Assembly (NCBI GenBank): GCA_002633005.1
Contig: NMRA01000108.1
Location: 163,911-227,910, forward strand
DNA length: 64,000 bases
Direction: 5' to 3'
From: Phoronis australis
Taxonomy: Eukaryota > Phoronida > Phoronidae
Both the position numbers and the translations under genes were made by a program. Under the pieces are notes generated by a model, which was not told the origin of the DNA, made no database searches, and was given only the letters and a program-made list of their open reading frames with translations. Positions 20,001 through 32,000 of this stretch are shown one piece after another (the first letter of the stretch is position 1; the number at the start of each line of letters is the position of its first letter).

Positions 20001-23000
20001 GGCCTGATATGTGGGCTTATTCTGCAATAGTAGTCACTCAAGAGACACTTTGGTGCGAACCCTTGGTCTGTAAACCAAAATAGTGAAATTTTCTTCAGTT
20101 TTCTCCCTTAATTCAACATTCTAGTGTCGCCGACCAATCACCTCAGTGGCAGCCATTTTGCAAACCACACCCACCTTTCAATGTCGTGCTCTTGCCAAAC
20201 TCGCCATACAGAATACCCTCCAGTTCTCAGTATCTTTATCGTCCGTAATCTTTCATAAAGTGACCATCGCCTACTCCTTTTTTATTGTGAAGCGCTTCAT
20301 TCTAGAATTCAACTGGAAAACCAAAAGCGAGATACCGAACATCTTCATAAGAAGCTGTTGACGGGGTCCAGAGGCAGCCCCCTTCGGACGTCATCGGTTC
20401 TTGACTTCAACCTGCCTAGTGCCACCTCATCTGTGTCACGTAGACCGTTGGATATGCCATCAACCACACGCAACTACAGCTACTTGTCACAGTATGTTCT
20501 CAGGATAAAATGTGTTCATACATTTGCCTGCTGCTCCACAAGTTGTTGAAAATGCATTTCTCATCTCTTAGTGTTTAGTTATGGAAAAATTGAGTTGTCA
20601 TACAGGTTTCATTCAGTTTTTAATTCTTTTTGAATGCCGATTATGTTAAGGGCTGTTCCATGTGGGAGGGGGGAGGCAATTGAAATTAAAATTTATGGGT
20701 GGTTGCGTTTGATTTAAATTCAAAATGGCTGGTGCTCGTACTTCAAAATAAAAAATTTTTACTGGTCGTTGTTGTTTCATTAGGCTATAAATTTTGTTGG
20801 TGGGTAATTTCAGTAAGTTTTATAATCAATCCGCACAGAATCAACAACTAATTTAAAACATAAACGCAACTTGCAAAAAGCTCCAACTTTTTCACTCCCT
20901 CCGATCTCCCCATCAGCATGCCCATAACACCAGTCAACCACAGGCGCTCGAATTTCTCGATGGCTAATAACCATATAAAAGAAACCATGTTTTCTTAGTA
21001 ATGAATGACGTCAGTGGTGATCGAGGAATAGATAAACTCAAGCGCCTGTGCAGTCTACCACAAGAAAATTACGGGGGGTTGCATTTCAAACTTATAAAAA
21101 ATTACAGGTGGTGGGCTGAGGAAATAAATGAAAAATATGGGTGGTGGGTGCGAAAAAAGTGCCTTTTCCTGCTCCCATACAGATTTTACTGGAACTGCCA
21201 GAACAGCCCTAATAATTTTTGCAAAAAAATCAGCAACAGATTTAAATTGCCATCATGGTCTCCGTCGTAGGGAGCTCATTGTATTTAAAAACAGGAGGGG
21301 TGTTGGTGAAGTTCATTTCACTCTCTCCTGTTATCAAAGCTTCTTGCAATTTAAGGCAACTTGTCCCAATATTTCTTAATAATTTAAGAGGAATGAAATT
21401 ATTTTAATAATATGATGAAAAGACAAAACGTCAGTGCTCTCGAAGTTAACGATGTATTGTGAGTAATTATGCAAATGAAGTGAGTACTAATTTACAAACA
21501 ACCCGGGTCCTCCAATGTGCCATATGATAACAAACTTGGGGGGAATTCTCATTTTTGTGTAAATGAGTGTGGTAATATTTTATCATTACCCTAATGAAAC
21601 AAAAGGCCCTGTTTTTTCTCATTTTTCTTAATTTCACTCTCAAATAACGGTTGTGTAGTATTTGGAGTTACTGGGGTTTTTATATGTTCACACTTGTTTT
21701 ACGTGTATCAGGTGGGGTGTTTATTTTAAAACTACTGCAGTTTAGATTGTTTCTTTTCCCGATTATACTTGTACCCACAGTTCTCCATATAGTCAGTAGG
21801 TGGCGCTTGCTACAAATTTAAATATTCACAGTTTTAAGAAGACATAGCATCTTTAAGGCAGAGTAGTCAGTAAAATCGTGTGATGTCAAAGTTACTTGTT
21901 TATACCACTTACCGCTGTATAATTATCTCAAGCAATAGCAAACTGTCAGTTGATTTCTAAGCCCAGAACTTCCGTCTGTTTTGAGTGAGTAACAATTTCT
22001 TCTTATTCTCGTTGATCAAATGGTCAAATCTGTTTTGATATTGACCATCATGATGAAGTATGTTCATTGCACTGTTGTTACGCGCCATAGGGGCCAAGTA
22101 TCCGACTTCGGCGTTGGTTTTTTATCCGAGGTTCCCTCTCGTAGAGAATTGGATGTCCGTTGCTTAGGAGTATCCTCTGCCCCTGGTTTTAAATCAGAGT
22201 TTTCCTTCTCCTAGAGACCAACAGTAAGTTGTTGAAATCAAAATTGTATATTTGAGACAGAAGACTGTTTGTCTACTAGTTAAACAATGAAGCAACATTC
22301 AAAAAATGCTGTTGTATTTGGCACTATTCTTTTGTTGTATGTATAGTCAAAGTGTAACCAAAATGACAACAAGCAATCACCCATTCAAATCACAGCTGTT
22401 TTGTCTGAGTTAGTGAGGAGGTATCAGAGAGTGAGATTGCTGTTACCAGCTCAGTTAAAGCGATGATAATTCACCTTTCACTACAAAAACAGAAACTACC
22501 CTAATTTTGAAATTGGTCTCATATTGTTCCGTAGTCAAGTCGGGTTTCTCGTGTTTAGAATGGTCTCAAGGAATAACAAACTGTCACTTCCTTGCAAGTA
22601 CAGAAGTCTTCGTGTTTGAGCAACGAAAAAGTTGAAACTGGTTGTGTTGTTTTTGGTGATCTAAATCAAATGCTTACTTCTTAATGGACAGAACGCTGGT
22701 TGATTGATGCTAATTTCCCCTTACATTATATTTTTAGGTCCCACCTGGAGAGGGCACTGCAACAGTCGCAAGAAACCGTCCAAGATCTCCGTAGGCGTAT
22801 AGTTCAGGTATTGGCTGTACTTCTTGAGCAAGTTTTCGGATATACAGAATTGATTAAATGCATGGCGCTTTTCATTGTTGACAGTCTTTATTCCGTTACG
22901 CTCATACCTTCGGAACAAAAGTCTACTCTCAACTGAGCATAGATAAAGTAACTGACCTAGCGATTTACTTTATCTATGTTCAGTTGAGAGTAGAGTTTGG

Positions 23001-26000
23001 TTCCGAAGGCATGAACATAATGGAATATGGACTGTCAACAATGGAAAGTGTCATGCATTTAATCAGTTCAGGTATTGTAAAATCAGTTCAGGTATTGTAA
23101 AATCAGTTCAGGTATTGTAAAAGTACACTCTCCGCCCTCTTGTTGTGTTGCAGAGTAGAAGAAAATTTCATTGTTATGATTGAGGTAGCTTAGCACTGCC
23201 ACACATGTCCTCTTAAATGTAACAAAAATGTCTGTCGTGTTTGACTGAAACTAATCAACATTTTGCAAAATTGGCCAATTTGTATGCAAGTTCCGTATTA
23301 TTTTTTTGATTAAAGGAATACCTCAAGAATTTCGGACAAACATAGTTACACCAAAATTGGTACTTTTTCACAATTCTAAGGCTCTTAACATGGATTTGAA
23401 TGTGCACAATGTCTCAAGATGTGGGCTTATGGTAGCTTTCTTATGGAACTTCAAAAGCACTTATCCAATGCTATTTATCTTTAATGGAAAAACAAATAAA
23501 ATGAAAGTGCATTCACCTGCTAAAATTTCGCCAACAAACTGAGAGACTATTACCCTAAAATTGTTACGTTCATCAATCCATATGCTGTGCTTTTTTTCCA
23601 ATCAGGCCAATGAAGAGTGCGAGAATCATCAGCGACAGTATAAGAACACGGTGGAGGAATTAAAGGGTCAGCTAAAGGAAACAGTAGCTGGACGGGATTC
23701 TCTCATGGAGATGAGGTATGTAACGCATTTCAACTACGCTCTCAGAGATCTACCTTATTTAGCCTATTTGAGGCCCTTGTTTAATTTCATCAGATAGTAG
23801 TTTATTTATACCAGCTGAGAGTGACAAGAAATTCAAGTCGCGAAGTTGGTCCACTTGTTTATTCTAACCAATTAAGCTGACTCCACAGCTTGTATTTGAG
23901 GCCTTATGTTGACAATACCTGCCTTTAAGTTACTAAATAAATAAGTTGCCCATGCCAAGTGACGTCATATGAAGGTCGCAAGCTATAATTTTTGAGATCC
24001 ATGCGACGTCTATCTATGGATATCTATGAGACGAGTTTGCGACCTAGTTGCCTATGGGAAGATGATACTGATGAACTTCTCTAAAACGAGGCTATCTGGT
24101 CAGAATTTTTACCTATTATCCGATTGGTATTTTTGCAAAATGTACTTTTTACGAAATGTTTTAAACGTTTTTAAGGTTTGTTCGAAAAGGAACTGTACAG
24201 TAATTAAAGGCGAAGGCAACCTTTTTCCATGTCATTTTGAGCTAAAATAAGGTTGGTTGGTTATCCTAGACATATTTTTCACTTAATTACAGCTTTTCAT
24301 AATTTTATTAATTACTCGTCCGCTTTTCCGGAAGTGACGTTTTAGGAGGCAAGCGCTTCCCGCCACTTGGTTTTGCGTTGAGCTTACTGTGCGAATCTGT
24401 TCTATTCTACTTTTGTTTTGTGCTATTTTTCACCAATTGTGGCCACCACTTTCCATCGGCGAGTATTCTGCGGCAAGATAGGTTAGTAAAGAACTCAACT
24501 GCGTTGGATTTAGGGATTATTTAGTGTGTTGTAAGCTGAAAATGGCTGGAGTCGGTGACCCGTATCACAGTGACAGTAGTGTGAGTGACGGAGACCTTGT
24601 TCACAGCAGTGGTGACGAGGAATTTTTTCACGGACATTCAGTGGGTGGGTACATGTTTGAGCCCGAGTANNNNNNNNNNNNNNNNNNNNNNNNNNNNNNN
24701 NNNNNNNNNNNNNNNNNNNNNNNNNNNNNNNNNNNNNNNNNNNNNNNNNNNNNNNNNNNNNNNNNNNNNNNNNNNNNNNNNNNNNNNNNNNNNNNNNNNN
24801 NNNNNNNNNNNNNNNNNNNNNNNNNNNNNNNNNNNNNNNNNNNNNNNNNNNNNNNNNNNNNNNNNNNNNNNNNNNNNNNNNNNNNNNNNNNNNNNNNNNN
24901 NNNNNNCGGGGACCTTCATCAGTTCAGCGTACAAATCCCTTTCGTAATCGGACGGCAGAAAGTGCTTGCCACACACACGGTAATTCTCCACTGCTTTGTA
25001 CGTTGCGTGGACGGGTAACGCTGCGTTCTTCACACGAACGAGCCAAGTACGGCGAAGTGTGTCATCCATCGGAAAGCGATGCAAAGGCAGTCCCAAAGCG
25101 CGCGTGAGCCGATAATTACTACATCCCGCCCAGTACGCAGCAACAGTGTGGCATGTTGACTGACTAGTAAATGAAAGCGAACGACGACGGAACTTAACAC
25201 AACCGAGATAGAACAATGACTGACTTGGCAGCTCTCACAGTCAGACTATGTGAAAAGAAATTGGCGGGAAGCGCTTGCCTGCTAAAACGTCACTTCCGGA
25301 AAAGCGGACGAATAATTAATAAAATTTATTTACGAAAAGCTGTAATTAAGTGAAAAATATGTCTAGGATAACCAACCAACCTTATTTTAGCTCAAAATGA
25401 CATGGAAAAAGGTTGCCTTTGCCTTTAATTGAAATCATTGAGCAGCTACGGGAAAAGTGTGTGTCCCGAGACAGAAAACAAACTGAAAATGAGAGATTGA
25501 AACGAGGCAATTTGAAATGTTGACAATTAAAATACAAAATTAATCAGAACATATCTCATTTTCGAGTTGCTTGCCGGACTCTAAAATGTTCATATAGAAG
25601 CTGAAAGTGAGACATGGTCCCGTGTTAAAGCGAATCTCTGACAAAGTGGAAAGTCTTGACTGTAAATGAACTATTATTTTTCCACTTCACCTTCTGCATT
25701 TGTGTATGATTACCATAGTGGCTGTGTAATAGATGCGTGCATTCAACAAACAGGCAAAAAGAAGCCACTTGCCAAGATGCACTGGTGAAAAAGTTACAGA
25801 ACACGCTGCAGCAACTTCACAAGACCAATGAAGATCAGGAGCAGGTGGGTGGTAAACAGGGTTAGGAAACAGTCCAGTGACTGGATTCATAATCATTCTG
25901 GCCTATTCACTGAGAGTCACGTCAGGTTCGGGAAGAAGTCGAGTGACCAGACCCATAAATACTCTGGCCTATCAATTGAGAATCATGTCAAGGTTGGGGA

Positions 26001-29000
26001 TTAAACATTCATTGACCAGGACTATGAATACTCCGGCTTTTCAGAACCATTTAGATTAGAAGTACGTAGTGGAAGATTGTAGTGTTTTGGTCACATTATA
26101 TGATTCTTAATCCAACTGTTTATACAGAGATTTACCAGGGTTTAGCCAAGGGATCCTACTGATGTCAAAGTACTGTCATTAGAATTAGAAATCTGACCTT
26201 CAATGTTTTTGTTGTGTCCAGAGGGTTCAATGTCCGGGTATGCCATCTGGCTACTAAAATTTGTGTCTTCAAGAATGATTAAGTAGGGCCAGGGAAACAG
26301 CAATTACTGTTTAATTAAATTAATCTTTACCAACAATTCAGATTAAAATTAAAACCATCGTCTGGCTTTAACCTTGTAATCCTGATGTGAGTAAGTATGA
26401 AATGGTGTTGTATTGTTCTACATTTTCCAACAATGTTGTGATTATTCTCACCTAGTTATGGTACATTTTCTATCATTTTTATTCGTGCTTTGTAGACCAT
26501 CAACGATCTCAACTCTCGGCTGGAGGGCCAGCAACAGGAAATGATGTCCCTGGACGGCACCATCAACCAGCTGCGCACCGTGCTGACAGACGTGGAGAGG
26601 CGGAGGGGGCGTGCCTTCTACGACACGGACCCTGCCCCCCATCAGACACCTAGCATGCTGCTGCATACGCTGGAGAAGATGATTCAAGAATACGAGGATG
26701 AGAGGGTGCGAAAGGAATCCAAAGTGAACCAGGTAAGCACACACACACACACACACACACGCACACTACGCGCGCACACACACGCACACACACACACACA
26801 CGCACACATACACATGGAGGGAGATTACTCCATGATTCCTACGAATCACAGAAAACCTAGAAATTACAAAAATTGTTTTCGCGGTTGAAAAACAATGAAT
26901 AGGTGACGGTAAAGTGGAGGAAATGTAGAAGGCTATGGAAAATGAAAATATGAAAAACGGACGAGTTCTTGTATTCAGATGTTTATCTGTGGTCTTCTTT
27001 TTGAGCAATAAATTACTCGTGTATTACACAGATACTGCTTGGATGTTCCAACAGTGTAGAAAATTACATATTAAAGATGCTTTAAACCTGTATTGCCTCA
27101 GTTGATTTTGCCGTAACTGTAGAATCTGTCCCATCTTCCTTACTTAAATGAGAAGGGATTATTGGGCTTGCAATGACCTTATTAAATACTTACAGCTGAC
27201 TGTGTATGAAATTTGGAATTTTGTGTCATGCTGTTTTGTATTTAATTGTTTTTCTTTTACTTTATGGTTACAGTAGTTAGTTTTAGTGGCCTGAGCCCAT
27301 GCTGGTCACAAAGCCCTGTATACCATCTAAAAATATACCATTTTCTCTTTCTCACACAGAATGTAAGGATATTTACAAGAGGTATTACCTACCACAAAAT
27401 GACTACTTCTATAATTAGACTCCTATCACAACCTGTGTTTAGACGACCAGTTACCCCTGCACAAGTCCCCCGCAGTCTTATTGTAACTTAACGCGGATCA
27501 GTAACACAATCTTATGCCATACCTGCCACTGGTGTGTTATGTAACTTTCAAATAAAGGTGTTCAAAATGGGAAGGTTTTATGGAAGACAATTATGCATTA
27601 TTTTCCTTTCGCTTGTGGTGGGGCTTCGTTGATCTTGTCAGTCTCAACCATTCGAAATGTTTCGTTGAAACATGGCCTTCGCTGTTGTCTTCACCAGAAG
27701 TTGAAATACGAGAGTTTGCAATAACATCTCCTACCTAGTGGTTGTCTTATTTTTACAATTGATTATTACTTGAATACTTTTCCTTTTACATGGTTAGTGG
27801 GATCCATCTTAAAAAGAACGCAATACCAGTTTCCTTCAATTCAATGCTAATAATTTTTGTAATTTTTCATAGTCCAATCACGATTTCATAATTTCTCTGT
27901 TAGTGGCTAATGATGCATTATTGCGTAATTTTGTATTTGTTTTGTCGTTCTTAACATAATTGTTAAAAAGTCGTCGACCAATAATAAAATGTTTAGTGAT
28001 CGATATGATCGGCCAGCAACAACGATTTCCATTTTGTCAATGGGTGTTTTGGTTGCACTTTTCGCACTGCTTACTTTGTAAAGAATCATTTGGATAATTA
28101 CACTGCTAACTGTTGATCTTCACCCCTGTGTAGTGTTCATGGTTGTCACATTTGTGCACTGTTGCACCATCTTCTAAACACGTCTGAGTAATATGAGAAA
28201 ACAGGTGGAGCCACCTGTCTTGTCACTGCTATTGTTCTCTGCGTCATTGGTGACATGTAAATTTATGTTTAATGAACTTTATGTTTCAGCATAATTGGGT
28301 TGTTTCGGTGATTCTACTTTCATTTATGACATTTTCTTTGTTCTCTGCAAATTATTGAGTCTTGCAGCCCTAATTTAAACTGACACTGTGCATGCTTTTT
28401 GAGGCTCAAAAGTCGGCAATTTCAAACCAAAATGAAACGAAACAGATTGATTTGGTTCAAGGTTAGGTGGTTCAAGGTTAGGTGGTTTAAGGTTAGGTGG
28501 TTCAAGGTTAGGTGGTTCAAGGTCAGGTGGGTCAAGGTTAGGTGGTTCAAGGTTAGGTGGTTCAAGGTTAGGTGGTTCAAGGTTAGGTGGTTCAAGGTTA
28601 AATGGTTCAAGGTTAGGTGGTTCAAGGTTAGGTGGAGTGTCACTGACAGATCTATGTATTAAGCCTAATATTTACAACAACTGTTCTAATTTTGTAAATT
28701 AAAGTATTTATTTTCTAAAGCCTGTAGATTTTTTTGATTTTTTCCAAGTTTTCCTGCGAATCTGCTCTCGGTTTATGCAACCATGTTTTTTCGTTTGAAA
28801 TTAAGCAAAAAAAACTAAGGTAAATTTGTAGCAAAATGTTCAAGATGAAATCTCAAAAAATCTCGTACAGTTTTCTAAATTCCCCTTTTGATTTCATTTT
28901 ATGCAACTTTTGACTTTTTTTATAATTCGGAAAGCCTTCATGCCACTGGGTCACTTAATTGGTAGCAGTTGTGTCTTGGAGAACAGTGCTTAAAGCACAG

Positions 29001-32000
29001 TACTTGAAATTTCATTTGAATCGCATCAGCCATCTCTGTGATATGATTGTCTGAAGTTAGCTAAATTTGGATATTTTTGTTAGGTCATGCATGAATTTAA
29101 AACACCAAAAATATGCCATATGAGCACCAGTGTGGACGTGGTACTCTCGTACTTTGAACTAGTTTCATTTTTATTGAAGCCCTAACTGAAATTCGTGCAA
29201 CTATTGTGTGCGAACGTACATTGTAGTCGCATTTGTGTTGAGCCGTTATACATGCACATTGTTGTTGCTTTAATTATCAACATTAGGTTCAATCTGTTTC
29301 TGTGTCTTTAACAACAGATATATTTTTTGGTTTCAGAACAACTTCCTGGTGCTCTATCTGTTCTAATGTGATATTCTGTTTTACATAATTCATTGATGAA
29401 AGGCTGCTTCACTTCTGTCACGAGTCATATACATTTTCTTTTTCTGTCCCATTTTAGAAATGACTGCTTTTTGTTTTTACATAACCATCTTTTTTCGTTA
29501 ACTTAGAAGTTATGCTAATCTTTTAGGTCTCCTTAGTTCTAAAATCTAACACGCTGTTAGTAGACAGGTATAATTAGCATAGTATTTATATAGCAATATG
29601 TCAGTTCAGTACTGATAATGTAATGTTTGTGTAATTTGATAACAAATATATTGGTTGAAGACATTGCCGGCTTTTGTCAATTGTAATAATAATAAAAATC
29701 CTGCCAGTTTGGGACACAATATGGCGGACAAGTGATTTTTTCTCTTTTTTTCAGAAAAGATGTGTAGCACCAAATTTTACTTTATCATGCTCAAGCTCAT
29801 GCCATAACTACCATAATTACAAAATATTTCTAAAAAAATGTGAGCTACAACAATGTTAGAAGATTTTAAAAAACCAAAAAATGGAAAATTTTGGGAATTA
29901 TTTTTGCCCTAAATTGGTGAGATTTTTCTTATCTTGCTCCGAGTCCTCGGGATAATTTGGGAACAACATGCTCTCAGTACAATGAAGTGCCAATGCTCAG
30001 TGTTGTGCCAACGTTGTGAGAGGACTGCAAGGAGGAAGGATTGATAGAAGCCGTTGTAATCTTTAGCCGTACTTGTATTGGAAGTAACTGCACAGTTTTG
30101 TAGGCTTGCTATGGGAAGCAGGCATTGTTTGGAAATTTCTAAATTTCATTGATTTTGTGCATTGTTAGCCTCTCACGTTTCTAAATTAAGGACATTTCGT
30201 AGCACTGCACACCTAACATGTGAATAGTTTAAGTACCATTGACAGTGTTTTGTAGTATTGAATAGAAGAATATATTTGTTTTTGCTTGTGTATGAATTTT
30301 AGTGTGATATTTTGGTGTCTAGATATGAATAAAACGCTGGTCAAATAATTATTCACTAAGTATGTGTTTTTTCTTTAGCTCGAAAGTGATCTGGAAGAGG
30401 TGAAAAAATCTAGCAGCACTCGAAATCAAGATTTGATTTCTCAACACCAAGAGAGGTAAAATGCTTGTAAATATACTGTATGTTGTTGATAGTCATAGAC
30501 ATATGTGACGTGTGTTTTTTTGTCTTTCTTTAGAGGAAGAAAGGGGAATTTTTGTTTAACCAGAATATGAAAAAAGAATACAAAAATGCTTGTAAATATA
30601 CTGTATGTTGTTGATAGTCATAGACATATGTGACGTGTGTTTTTTTTTGTCTTTCTTTAGAGGAAGAAAGGGGAAATTTTGTTTAACCAGAATATGAAAA
30701 AAGAATACAATGTGGAATTTAATATATGAATGAATGCATTTACCATGAGAAATTAAATTTTCTATTCCAAACAATTCTTTGAAACAGCATCTGTTTTACT
30801 ATGTATCTGATTTGGACGATCAACCTTAGTTTACATTGCCAATAGATAATCACCAACAGAAATATGAAAATAATTGTTAATATTGGATGATAACTGTTAT
30901 CTATCATCCATCCATGCTGGCTTTTGCCAAGTAAAACCGCACAGCTGGCAACTCACCACAGATGTTGTTGGAATCTGATTGGCAGATTGTGAACTTATGA
31001 CACCTGCACAGAGTTCTCCAGCTGTGCAGAAGACAGTCTAGTGGTTGTTTTAGTGTTAGAAAAGTGTGTGATAAATGCAACAATAGCTGAGTTTTTGTGC
31101 ATGGGGGGATATAGCTCAGTGGTAGAGCATTCGACTGCAGATCGAGAGGTCCCTGGTTCAAATCCGGGTGTCCCCTGCTTTCATTTTTTTCAGCTTAATA
31201 ACCTCATTAAGTTAATCTGATATCAAACTTAAATGTCACAGTGATTCTAGTGTAGTTAACATCCAAAAACACTTTGAATCCGCTGTGTGAACAGGTAAAT
31301 AATTTTAATGGCTATGGAACCGAGTTATCCCAACAAGTTGCATCATGTGTATGACATAGTGACAATGATTACATAATTTGTGCATAAATTTAAAATTTAG
31401 TCCGATAAAACTCCAGTTGTTGAGATGTTCAGTCTGTTGTTAAAGGGAAGCACAAAAATACTGTAGATTCTTGTAATTAACTATTAGGAAAATATGTATA
31501 CTGACATTTGAGCACTGTTGTCTACAAGCGAGTCAAGTATATTAAACATAATAAAAATAACAGGTGTCAGTGTGTTGGGGATATAGCTCAGTGGTAGAGC
31601 ATTCGACTGCAGATCGAGAGGTCCCTGGTTCAAATCCGGGTGTCCCCTGTTTGTTTTGTTTAAGTTTTGCTTGTGTTAATTGGAGTGCAGATCGAGATTT
31701 GAATGTGACAAATTCTGTCAAATGTTTTGCAAGTTTGCCGTGGCATTAAACACAAAATTACATCGATTGATAAACAACATCTGCCGCTCACAGTGATGCG
31801 TACTCCCAAAGGGAAAGTAGAATGGTTATAAAATGTAATGAGACAACTGTTCTAAGTGTATAAAAATCCCGCTTCAAGCACCTTTTTGAAAAAGAGCAGT
31901 ACATATAATTAATCCCAGGCTTTGCTAGTCTGCTTTTTATTAATACCATCTAAAAATCCACAATGAATAACCCACTTTTAAATACGGTTTATGCATTTTC

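Larger units (their letters stand above)
24204..25428. mobile_element. Kolobok-like DNA transposon with TTAA target site, gapped
   Basis: TTAA at 24204-24207 and 25425-25428 flanks long terminal inverted repeats, about 24208-24364 and 25262-25424. These pair from AGGCGAAGGCAACCTTTTTC inward to the GGAAGCGCTTGCC block. TTAA target sites with AGG-type ends plus a THAP protein are the signature of the Kolobok superfamily (T2-like). Inside are the start of a plus-strand ORF and the THAP N-terminus on the minus strand. Both run into a run of undetermined bases at 24670-24906. The true length is unknown because gap runs are often arbitrary. The element sits in CCDC158 intron 6. Confidence 0.8.

Noticed and set aside
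28399-28662. Repeat protein with FKVRW or LTLNH units on the two strands
   Set aside because: Artefact of a 15-base minisatellite whose period keeps all frames open.
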